Assembly (NCBI RefSeq): GCF_014652575.1
Contig: NZ_BMZB01000001.1
Location: forward strand, 983,722-1,047,721
DNA from: Asticcacaulis endophyticus
GTDB taxonomy: Bacteria > Pseudomonadota > Alphaproteobacteria > Caulobacterales > Caulobacteraceae
Direction: 5' to 3'
Length of the DNA: 64,000 nt
Below the pieces are notes generated by a model, which was not told the origin of the DNA, did no database searches, and was given only the letters and a program-made list of their open reading frames with translations. This document shows positions 8,442 through 15,903 of the stretch, one piece after another. The position numbers were made by a program, and so were the translations under genes. The first letter of the stretch is position 1. Every line of letters starts with the position of its first letter.

Positions 8442-9876
8442 ATGATGCCTGAACATCCTCGGTTTCCGATGATCGGTGAATATGGCCGACCACGCGCGGC
8501 GGGACGACATATTTGGTGCCCGCAATCACCCCAAACAGGCAGGCGACGAAGATGCCGTAATCCGGTGTCGTCCCGACCAGAGACGCGCAGACCAGAACCG
8601 GCAGGACGGACAGCTTGGCGCCGTGCAAAATAACTTTAAGCTCTTTTTGCTCAGGTCTGACGCGGGCCGAGATAAGCTGGATCAGGAAGATGGCAAACAG
8701 CAGGGCGCCGATAAAGCCGGTCGCCGCCAGAATATTGACGAAGAAGTTCGACGTCCGCACCGAGCCGGCCCCGACACCAAAGCCCTTGGTATCCCAGAAA
8801 TTCTGCAGGGCATAGGTGTTCCACGACGACCGCTCGATATAGGACAGGGACTGGGTCTTATTAAGCAGCATCTCATCGACCAGAGTGAAAATGAGCTCGC
8901 GCGTGGCGGGCAGGGCCATCAGGCCGATGAAGCCGAGAAGACCCAGAATGGAAATGACCCCCAGCTCCTTGGCCACGCGGGCGCGCAGAGCCATATCGCC
9001 ATTAATGGCCTTATGGATGCTATCGGCAAAATGCAGGCCGACGATGACAATAATACCGACATAGGCCGTCGACGACGTGGACAGGGCGGCAAACAGAAAG
9101 CCCAGGCCAATCGCGGGCATGACCACCCACTTGGTCATCTTGGGCGAATAGAGCTGACGCATGAACAGCAAAGGCCCCAGCAGGGCGATCACCAGCGTGC
9201 CATAGGAGGATGCTTCCGGCATCAGGCCGACCGTGCGGCGCACGCCGCCACTGACTTCCTGATCGACCAGCATGGCGTAGCTGGCGTTTCGGAAAATTTT
9301 GAGCATGTCGGTCTTGCCGGCTATGCCGAAAACGAAATCTATCATGCCGGTCGCGATGGCGGCGATCATGGCGTACAAAATCGCCTTGGTGAAGGTCTCT
9401 TTGAAATCCGGCAAACGCGCCATAGTCGCCATGGCGGTGACGATCATGAACGAGATGATCAGGTACAGCGATTGGGTAATATTAGACGTCGTCGGATAGA
9501 GCGGCGTCAGGGCGTAGGAATAGCTGGTGGCCAGGCGCATCGGGATGACGTACATCTCACCGGCAAACAGGCTCGGCAATATAAAAGCGCCCACGACTGC
9601 CACCAGGGTGAATAGCCCTAAGATTCCGACGCGACTGGGGTTCACCAGGGTCCGCGTATAGATCAGCGCCGTTTTCTGCATCCACAGCAGTTTGCCGATC
9701 AGGAACAGGAACGCCACCGGGGCCGCCAGAATACTGGCGCCTGCGGTCAGGGCCGGGGGGATGAGCGCCAGAGCGCCGAAGCTGGTATAGACCAGTGCCG
9801 TAATCAGCAGGAAAGATGGTGGCCGCGTCAGGCCGTAAATCAGGATCAGCAGACAGAGTATGGAAACAGGCGTCAC
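8440..9876 (-). CDS. Wzy-like polysaccharide polymerase / O-antigen ligase family protein
   Basis: Polytopic inner-membrane protein of 478 residues with about 11-12 hydrophobic segments and a large periplasmic loop (about 155-250, containing GLMPEASSYGTLV). This layout matches Wzy polymerases, which join lipid-linked repeat units in the periplasm. Sequence conservation in the family is low, so the assignment rests on topology plus context (flippase, Wzc, Wza and priming transferase in the same locus). The start is GTG with AAGGA about 9 bases upstream. Downstream is a shared terminator. Its neighbours on the same strand are two GT4 glycosyltransferases. A second protein of the same general type is encoded at 45655-47001. 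Confidence 0.75.
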   Translation of the reverse strand: MTPVSILCLLILIYGLTRPPSFLLITALVYTSFGALALIPPALTAGASILAAPVAFLFLIGKLLWMQKTALIYTRTLVNPSRVGILGLFTLVAVVGAFILPSLFAGEMYVIPMRLATSYSYALTPLYPTTSNITQSLYLIISFMIVTAMATMARLPDFKETFTKAILYAMIAAIATGMIDFVFGIAGKTDMLKIFRNASYAMLVDQEVSGGVRRTVGLMPEASSYGTLVIALLGPLLFMRQLYSPKMTKWVVMPAIGLGFLFAALSTSSTAYVGIIVIVGLHFADSIHKAINGDMALRARVAKELGVISILGLLGFIGLMALPATRELIFTLVDEMLLNKTQSLSYIERSSWNTYALQNFWDTKGFGVGAGSVRTSNFFVNILAATGFIGALLFAIFLIQLISARVRPEQKELKVILHGAKLSVLPVLVCASLVGTTPDYGIFVACLFGVIAGTKYVVPPRVVGHIHRSSETEDVQAS

Positions 9877-9951
9877 GTCTTTGGTCCTTTTCGCGCCCTT
9901 CGGGCAACCGTCGGGAAGCCCGAACAGGGTTATTCATAACGGCAGCATTTT

Positions 9952-11067
9952 TCAAGCGGCTTTTGCTGCAACGGCGGCGGGGGCTAAAAGTTCCAGAAGC
10001 TGACGGGCCGTGCGCGCCCAGCTATAGTGGGATGCCTTGAGCCGCCCAAGGCTGACATAGGTCTGACGCAAAGTCGGATCGGTACTGAGAGCACTGATCT
10101 GGCGGACCCAGTCTGCGGGCTGATCAGGGTCGGCATAGAGCACCGCCTCCCCACACACTTCCGGTAGCGCGCCGCAGGGCGCCACGACCGCTGGACACCC
10201 CAGCAGCATGGCCTCAAGCGGCGGCAGGCCAAAGCCTTCGGTGCGCGACGGAAAGGCAATGCACAGAGCCTGAGCCATAAGCGCGCTTAAGGCTTCATCG
10301 CTGACGGGGCCCGCAGCGATGATATTATCGCCAAGCGGAACATCGGTCAGGGATTGCAGGGCGTTGCGATCCGCCCGGCCAAACAGAACCAGCTTAAGGT
10401 TGGGCAGGTCGGCAAAGGCTTCCAGCAGCACTTTGATATTTTTGTGGCTCTGGGTATTGGCCAGGCCGATGACATAGCCGCCTTCGCTCAGGCCAAGATG
10501 CTCAAGCACGGAACGATCCGGCCGCACCCGCAGGACATGGTCTACACCATTGTGCACCGCGGTGATTTTGGCGGCGGGCGCAATGCCATAGTGGATCAGC
10601 TCTTGTTTAGAGAACTCCGACACCGACAATATCTGCTGGCTGCGATGACCGAGCCACGGCTGGATAAAGCGATACCAGAGCCGAAACGGCACACTGTAGG
10701 ACTTAGGCGAGGCGTGCACCTGCGCATCATGCAGCATGGTCACGGCATTCAGGCTTAAGGCCGGGCCGAGATTGCATAGGTTTAGCAGGCGGGTGCCGCG
10801 TGCCAGATACGGCAGGTCGATCTGCTCCCACAGGTTGCCACCAAAGCGGCCGGCGGTGCGGGTGGGAATGGTCTTAAGACCCAATCCGGCAATGGCCTCG
10901 GCGGCGGATTTCGGGGCCACCAGCTCAAAAGCGATCTGATCGCGAAGGGCCGGATCAAGGGTGATGAGGCGGTCAAGCTCGCGCACGATTTCCATCGCCA
11001 CGCGCTGAACGCCGGTCATATGGGCGCCCATGAACTTGCCATTAAGTGTTACGCGAACCGGATGCAT
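9952..11067 (-). CDS. Glycosyltransferase family 4
   Basis: GT-B fold transferase, 371 residues, expected to transfer a sugar from a nucleotide donor in the cytosol. The N-terminal GMT-like start includes KFMGAHMTGVQRVAMEI, typical of enzymes annotated as group 1 glycosyltransferases. The C-terminal donor domain carries the EX7E motif in FPSRTEGFGLPPLEAMLLGCPVV-like form (about residue 275-297). It lies 9 bases after the stop of the neighbouring GT4 gene (11077-12246) and is clearly co-transcribed with it. Substrate not readable. Confidence 0.88.
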   Translation of the reverse strand: MHPVRVTLNGKFMGAHMTGVQRVAMEIVRELDRLITLDPALRDQIAFELVAPKSAAEAIAGLGLKTIPTRTAGRFGGNLWEQIDLPYLARGTRLLNLCNLGPALSLNAVTMLHDAQVHASPKSYSVPFRLWYRFIQPWLGHRSQQILSVSEFSKQELIHYGIAPAAKITAVHNGVDHVLRVRPDRSVLEHLGLSEGGYVIGLANTQSHKNIKVLLEAFADLPNLKLVLFGRADRNALQSLTDVPLGDNIIAAGPVSDEALSALMAQALCIAFPSRTEGFGLPPLEAMLLGCPAVVAPCGALPEVCGEAVLYADPDQPADWVRQISALSTDPTLRQTYVSLGRLKASHYSWARTARQLLELLAPAAVAAKAA

Positions 11068-11076
11068 AGTTATAGC

Positions 11077-12246
11077 TTAACCGCGCATAGCCTGTTTTTC
11101 CAGCATGACATTGCTGGGTTTCAGTTCGATCACCGGGCTGGGCGGGACATCCTCGCCCTTAAGGCAGTCTTCGATATGGCGACGCAGACGCTCGACAAAG
11201 ATCGGCTTGGCAAAGCTTGAGGCATGGGCGCTCAAGGTCGCCGGATCGAAGCTTTCGTGGCGGGTTTCCATCTCTTCGACAGCGGCCATCAGCGATTCGA
11301 CCGTCTGCTCTTTGAACAATATGCCGGTCTTGCCATCCACGACGGTTTCAAGCGCGCCGCCCTTGGCATAGGCAATCACAGGGCGTCCGCTGGCCATGAC
11401 TTCAAGCGGGATGATGCCAAAGTCCTCAACACCGGGGAAAACCAGAGCGCGGCAATGGGCAAAGTGATGGGCCATGGCCTTATCATCAACTGAGTCCAGA
11501 AACTGCACATTCGGGCCCGCCGAGGCTTTCAGTTTTGAGTCGGCACCAGCGCCAATAACCACCAGCGGCTTACCGGATTTAGTGAAGGTTTCGACCGCCA
11601 GGCTGACTTTTTTGTAGGGCGTGATCTGACCGGCGCACAGGTAATAGTCACCGGGACCGTCGCTGTTGCTGGCCAGAGGCACAAAGCGTGAGGTATCGAC
11701 CGGCGGATTAATGACCGTGGCGTCGCGGCGATAGAATTTTTCGATACGCTTGGCGACATAGTGCGAATTGGCAATGAAGTGGTCGACGCGCGAGGCGGTG
11801 GTCACGTCCCACACCCGCAGCATGGGGGCTGCGATCGACATGATCAGGCGGCCCATAAAGCCCATGCTGGAGCGGTACTGGTCATACAGATCCCAGATGT
11901 AGCGCATAGGCGAATGGCAATAGCAGATATGGGTGGCGTCCGGGCGGGTCACGATCGCCTTGGCGGGGCCGGCCTCGCTTGAGATCACCAGATCATAACC
12001 GGTGACATCGAAGGATTCGATGGCGAACGGCATTAGCGGCAGCATGGCCTTATAGTGTTTCACGCCACCGAACTTTTGCAGGAACGAGGTGTGGATCTTA
12101 TGTTTCAGGATGGTGGGCGACAGCTTGGCTGGATCGGCCACCAGAGTGAATATATCCGCATCCGGATAAAGTTCACACAACGCTTCAAGTACTCGTTCGC
12201 CCCCGCGCATGCCGACTAGCCAGTAATGTACAAGGGCGACTTTCAT
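11077..12246 (-). CDS. Glycosyltransferase family 4, WbaZ-like mannosyltransferase type
   Basis: 389-residue GT-B glycosyltransferase. The start MKVALVHYWLVGMRGGERV and the block THICYCHSPMRYIWD are characteristic of the WbaZ-like branch, whose characterised members transfer mannose. The donor-site EX7E motif is in GVEDFGIIPLEVMASGRPV near residue 275-292. First gene of a leftward operon with 9952-11067, followed by the polymerase gene. Its promoter must lie within 12247-12503. Mannose as donor is inference from family resemblance. Confidence 0.86.
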   Translation of the reverse strand: MKVALVHYWLVGMRGGERVLEALCELYPDADIFTLVADPAKLSPTILKHKIHTSFLQKFGGVKHYKAMLPLMPFAIESFDVTGYDLVISSEAGPAKAIVTRPDATHICYCHSPMRYIWDLYDQYRSSMGFMGRLIMSIAAPMLRVWDVTTASRVDHFIANSHYVAKRIEKFYRRDATVINPPVDTSRFVPLASNSDGPGDYYLCAGQITPYKKVSLAVETFTKSGKPLVVIGAGADSKLKASAGPNVQFLDSVDDKAMAHHFAHCRALVFPGVEDFGIIPLEVMASGRPVIAYAKGGALETVVDGKTGILFKEQTVESLMAAVEEMETRHESFDPATLSAHASSFAKPIFVERLRRHIEDCLKGEDVPPSPVIELKPSNVMLEKQAMRG

Positions 12247-12561
12247 TGCGTATCTGCGCGTCCTTCGGCGTGAATTGGTTATGTGTCAGTTAATAATGGT
12301 TAACACATATTACGGTTGTATAACGTGGGTTTGCGAAAGGCAATAAGCTGCTGAACTCACTGGATTTTCGATTCCGTAAAAAACCCGGTGAACGCAGGCG
12401 ACGTGCCTTCAAGCCCGGCCATAACCAATTTCAGCAAGAAGGGTGCCATGCGCAGGGGTGTCATAGCTTGTCCCCGAAATTTATTGAATTTTTATTTTGC
12501 AGCACACAAAAAAAGCGGCAGGTGAGCCTGCCGCTTTGGGTTTTGAGATGTGCCGTAAGCC
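12247..12561. other. Intergenic region upstream of the leftward GT4 operon
   Basis: About 315 bases without a gene. The right end holds the terminator of the sugar-transferase gene (12504-12537). The left part should hold the promoter of the leftward glycosyltransferase operon; it contains GTTAACACATA at 12299-12309, the same 11-mer found at 20438-20448 upstream of the third wzc gene, and TTAACCAT on the minus strand at 12296-12303. Confidence 0.45.
12504..12537 (-). terminator. Terminator of the sugar transferase gene
   Basis: Reading leftward, AAAGCGGCAGG and CCTGCCGCTTT form a perfect 11-bp stem with a 4-base loop (12512-12537) followed by a run of seven T. It lies 25 bases beyond the stop codon of the leftward undecaprenyl-phosphate sugar transferase gene. 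Confidence 0.88.
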
Positions 12562-13287
12562 CTAATATGAGCCTTTTTGTAACAGTACCGCCGGTAACGT
12601 TTTTACCAGGATCATGATATATATGCCACACGAATGCTTACGGGCAAACAGGCGATCCATGGCTACACGACGGCTGTAGCTGACATCGTTGCGGCCCATG
12701 ACCTGCCACAGGCCGGTAATGCCGGGCAGCACGGACACGTAGTTTTTAAAGGAGCGGCCATATTTGACCACTTCGGCGCTGACGATCGGGCGTGGGCCCA
12801 CCAGGCTCATTTCACCGCGAATGACGTTGAGCAACTGAGGCAGCTCATCGACGCTGGTTTTGCGCAAGATGCGTCCCAAAACGGTAATGCGCGGATCGTT
12901 CTTGAGCTTCTGTTCGGCTTCCCACTCAGCGCGGGCGACCGGATCGTTCAACAGGATTTCCCGCAGAATCTCATCGGAGCGCATATGCATGCTGCGCAGT
13001 TTGAAACAGAAGAACTCACGGCCGTTCAGGCCGATACGTTTTTGCCGGTAAAGCGCCGGGCCCCCGTCCTGAAGACGGATAAACAAGGCGATCACGACTA
13101 TCGCCGGCGCCAGGAATATCAACGCGCTCAAACTAATCATCAGATCCAGGCAACGAATAACGCCGTGGTTCAGGCGACGCAATCTGGCCCGTTTACCGGC
13201 CTTATCGCGTGCCTGTGGGGTGCGTACCTTAAATCCGACGGAGACGCTGTTTTCCATACTTGCCGCAGACGGCGTATTGATCAACAT
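12562..13287 (-). CDS. Undecaprenyl-phosphate sugar-1-phosphate transferase, ExoY/WcaJ type
   Basis: Priming enzyme that transfers a hexose-1-phosphate from a UDP-sugar to undecaprenyl phosphate, the first step of repeat-unit synthesis at the inner membrane. The 241-residue protein has a single N-terminal re-entrant hydrophobic segment (about 45-68) and the catalytic domain only, as in ExoY, not the five-helix PssY/WcaJ form. Conserved blocks: FKLRSM, the DP pair in LKNDPRITVLGRILRKTSVDELPQ (split in the text), GEMSLVGPRP and PGITGLWQV. The start is the ATG at 13287, set by GGAGAGG 5 bases upstream; a GTG two codons earlier is less likely. The sugar (galactose or glucose) cannot be told. Confidence 0.9.
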   Translation of the reverse strand: MLINTPSAASMENSVSVGFKVRTPQARDKAGKRARLRRLNHGVIRCLDLMISLSALIFLAPAIVVIALFIRLQDGGPALYRQKRIGLNGREFFCFKLRSMHMRSDEILREILLNDPVARAEWEAEQKLKNDPRITVLGRILRKTSVDELPQLLNVIRGEMSLVGPRPIVSAEVVKYGRSFKNYVSVLPGITGLWQVMGRNDVSYSRRVAMDRLFARKHSCGIYIMILVKTLPAVLLQKGSY

Positions 13288-13678
13288 GATCACCTCTCCA
13301 AAACTGCACAGTCAGTATTTAAATTGACGGGCAAACTGTCAACGATTTGTCCCGCATTGCACAATGTATGCCATAAAAAATTTCAGCCTGCGCTCTTTGC
13401 GCAACTGATGGCGATCAGAATATAAAAACTTGCGAAAAACTGTTGGTTAACAGCTTCGCCCGCAATGGGATTCCCCTGATGGTTGATTAATCATTTCAAT
13501 CAAAAGGGCATCTTATGTGTTAAAAATGAAGCCCTGTGCATCGTTTTGATGCAGCCAATTTGTTTTGTTTGGACTTAACAGCTTTTTGCAATTATTTCAC
13601 TATCATTAGTTCAGAGGCGTGTCAAAATCGATATTGCGCCGCACAATTAACTATGAGACCATGGACGAGAGCCGAAAC
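13288..13678. other. Divergent intergenic region between the sugar transferase and wza2
   Basis: About 390 bases with no convincing gene. It must contain the promoters of the leftward priming transferase and the rightward export protein. The centre (about 13470-13620) is AT-rich and has the inverted repeat TTGATT...AATCAA at 13482-13502 around the palindrome GATTAATC. An in-frame GTG at 13619 would extend wza2 into this region but lacks a signal-peptide-like start. Confidence 0.45.
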
Positions 13679-14311
13679 ATGTCGACCTTTTTCGCAAGAT
13701 TAGTATCTCTTTGGGTTGTGCTGATAAGTTTGACGCTGACCAGTTTAGGGTCGGCAGGTCTGGCTTACGCACAGGGTACGGCTGTGCCCGACGCCGGGAC
13801 GGTGTCCCAAACTCAGACAACTCAGCCATCCCAAACGGTAAGTGCTGACGCTTACAGCTATAAAATGGGCGCCGATGACAAAATCCGCGTCATCGTTTTT
13901 GGCGAACCTGACCTGAGCGGTGAGTTCGTCGTCAACGGCCAGGGCACGGTGGCTCTGCCGCTGATCGGTGAGGTCAAGGCCGTGGGCCTGACCGTGAGGG
14001 AGTTGCAGGAACAATATGCCGCGGTCTTACGTGAAGGGTATCTCAAAGACCCGCGCGTCAGTATCGAGGTTCTGACCTTTCGGCCGTTCTACGTTCTGGG
14101 GGAAGTCAGCCGTCCGGGCGAATACCCTTACGTCAACGGCATGACGGTGATGAATGCGATTGCGCGCGCTCAGGGCTTTACCTATCGGGCGAACAAGAAG
14201 AAGGTCTACATCAAAAGTGCCAATTCCGCTGAGGAACGTGCGGTCGATCTGACACAAACCCTGACGGTGCAACCCGGCGACACTATCCGTGTAACAGAAC
14301 GATATTTCTGA
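13679..14311 (+). CDS. Polysaccharide export protein, Wza/OPX type (copy 2)
   Basis: Second OPX protein, 210 residues from the ATG chosen at 13679, where a proper signal peptide begins (basic start, hydrophobic core, cleavage near AYAQ). The mature part has the poly-export domain and the SLBB domain. From YKMGADDKIRV to the end it matches copy 1 (2715-3335) with only about seven substitutions, while the signal peptides and linkers differ. This pattern fits duplication followed by selection or gene conversion on the mature protein. It is followed by an outer-membrane beta-barrel gene and a Wzc-type gene, so each copy has its own co-polymerase. A GTG at 13619 would add 20 residues with no support. 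Confidence 0.92.
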   Translation: MSTFFARLVSLWVVLISLTLTSLGSAGLAYAQGTAVPDAGTVSQTQTTQPSQTVSADAYSYKMGADDKIRVIVFGEPDLSGEFVVNGQGTVALPLIGEVKAVGLTVRELQEQYAAVLREGYLKDPRVSIEVLTFRPFYVLGEVSRPGEYPYVNGMTVMNAIARAQGFTYRANKKKVYIKSANSAEERAVDLTQTLTVQPGDTIRVTERYF

Positions 14312-14393
14312 TGCGCAACAAAGATTTAGTTAAGCGTTTAAGATTATAAGACCAGTCAACAGGCTGGTCGTTTACCATTATGGCATACCCGTC

Positions 14394-15725
14394 GTGACCT
14401 TCATTGGGAAGGTGCGAAAAACTCTACACTCTGGCATGGACCTTATGCAAAAAAAGAAACTCCTCACGCTTACGCTGATCCCGGCTATGTGCGCCACGGC
14501 CGGAATCGCCGGGGCTCAAGATTACTTCATACAGGAAAAGGACAAAAACTCGTCGGTGGCCGCGCGCGTGCCCGCGGGCTATGAACCTTTGGGCATCCGC
14601 ACCGGCGGGTTTGACATCTACCCCAAGGTCGATATGGGGCTTGAGCGTACCGACAACGTCTTCTTCAGCGACACAGCCAAAGAAGACGACATGATCTTTA
14701 CCGCACGCCCGGAAGTGCGCGCCCAGTCACGCTGGAGCCGCCACGCCCTGATGGGCTCGGTGTACAGCAATATCCGTCGCTACGGCGATAATGACACCCA
14801 AAATTCCGAAGACTGGGGCGCCAACGCGTATGGCCGCGCCGACATTACGCGGTTCAGCAATGTCTATGGCACGGTCAACCTGGGGCGCAGCAGCGAATCG
14901 CGCGGTGACCCGTCGCTTAGCGAAAACATCGCCGAGCCGGTCAAGGTGAAAAACAACGGCTTTGTGTTGGGCGGTCAGTTTACCTTCAACCGCCTGCGCT
15001 TTGGCATCGATGGCGGCATCAGTGAACTGGACTACACCGATGTGCGCACCAACGATCTGGTCAATTTCCCGTCCGGGATTCAGGATCAGGACAATCGCGA
15101 TGTGAAGTTCAATCGCCTGGGCCTGCGCGGCGATTATGCCCTTAGCCCGGATACGTCGGTGTTTGTCACCTATGAATATAATGAGCGTAAATATGATCTG
15201 GCCTCAGCGGCGGCTGAGCGTGACTCTAACGGCTATAATATCTCGATCGGTGCGGCGTTCGATCTGACGGATCTTCTGCGCGGTGAAGTGCGGGCCGGCT
15301 ACCTGATGCAGGACTATGACAACTTCGCCTATGCCACGGCGCGCGGCTCGTCCTTTAATGCCCAGATCGAATGGTTCCCGACCCGTCTGACGACGGTTAA
15401 CTTCAACGCGGGCCGCTCGATCAACGAAACGCCATACGCTGGGGCGTCAGGCTTCCTGTCGACCCAGCTTAGCGTGACGGTTGACCATGAACTGCTGCGC
15501 AATCTGGTACTGTCGGCCGGGGTGCTTCACTTTGATGATGAATACCGGGGTCTGGACCGTAATGATACACGCGACAGCTTAACCCTGGGCGGGCGCTACC
15601 TGATTAACCGCCGCCTGAGCCTTAAGGGCGAATACATGCATTCAAAGCTGGGTTCCGAAGGGGCCTCAGCCTTCCGCGATTATACTCATAACAGCATTAA
15701 GTTTACTTTAGGCGTACAATATTAA
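14394..15725 (+). CDS. Outer-membrane beta-barrel protein of an exopolysaccharide locus
   Basis: 443-residue protein with a signal peptide (basic MQKKK, hydrophobic core, cleavage near AGAQ) followed by many amphipathic strands with alternating residues, and a C-terminal strand ending in an aromatic residue (KFTLGVQY), the mark of beta-barrel insertion by BAM. It looks like the BBP2_2/EpsL-like family found between wza and wzc genes in exopolysaccharide clusters, thought to help export or anchor the polymer at the outer membrane. The start is uncertain: GTG 14394 or ATGs at 14436 and 14445; the later ones give a better signal peptide. It lies 82 bases after wza2 and 178 bases before wzc2. Confidence 0.78.
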   Translation: MTFIGKVRKTLHSGMDLMQKKKLLTLTLIPAMCATAGIAGAQDYFIQEKDKNSSVAARVPAGYEPLGIRTGGFDIYPKVDMGLERTDNVFFSDTAKEDDMIFTARPEVRAQSRWSRHALMGSVYSNIRRYGDNDTQNSEDWGANAYGRADITRFSNVYGTVNLGRSSESRGDPSLSENIAEPVKVKNNGFVLGGQFTFNRLRFGIDGGISELDYTDVRTNDLVNFPSGIQDQDNRDVKFNRLGLRGDYALSPDTSVFVTYEYNERKYDLASAAAERDSNGYNISIGAAFDLTDLLRGEVRAGYLMQDYDNFAYATARGSSFNAQIEWFPTRLTTVNFNAGRSINETPYAGASGFLSTQLSVTVDHELLRNLVLSAGVLHFDDEYRGLDRNDTRDSLTLGGRYLINRRLSLKGEYMHSKLGSEGASAFRDYTHNSIKFTLGVQY

Positions 15726-15728
15726 CGC

Positions 15729-15773
15729 ATGCCGGGCCATGGGATCAGTTCTGATGCCATGGCCCGCATTTTC
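15729..15773 (+). terminator. Strong hairpin after the beta-barrel gene
   Basis: CGGGCCATGG (15733-15742) pairs perfectly with CCATGGCCCG (15757-15766), followed by CATTTTCT. It begins 7 bases after the stop codon. It is probably an intrinsic terminator or a processing hairpin separating the wza2/beta-barrel transcript from wzc2; the T-tract is short. Confidence 0.6.
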
Positions 15774-15784
15774 TGGTCCCCATA

Positions 15785-15820
15785 TCTTGGCCTTAGTGTT
15801 CTGGCCTTAGTGTCTTGGCC
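15785..15820 (+). repeat. Short tandem repeat upstream of wzc2
   Basis: The unit TCTTGGCCTTAGTGT occurs at 15785-15799, again with one base missing at 15800-15813, and as a partial third copy (CTTGGCC) to 15820. It lies in the gap between the beta-barrel gene and wzc2. Slippage in it would change spacing upstream of wzc2. Function unknown. Confidence 0.6.
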
Positions 15821-15903
15821 CCTATTTTGCAAAATGGGCTTTGGGTTCCCAAAAAATGGCTCACGGGTTCCATAACTGAACAAGTGCCGGAAAGATCTGT
15901 CAT

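Noticed and set aside
8476-9615. Long open frame on the plus strand opposite the polymerase gene
   Set aside because: It is polar, Gln/Asp/His-rich and fully antisense to a well-formed membrane protein gene; a frame shadow.
2582-12303. TTAACCAT octamers (2582-2589, 7800-7807, 12296-12303 minus) as CtrA half-sites
   Set aside because: An 8-mer is expected about twice by chance in 64 kb on both strands, another copy lies inside a coding region (22754 area), and none shows the TTAA-N7-TTAA spacing.
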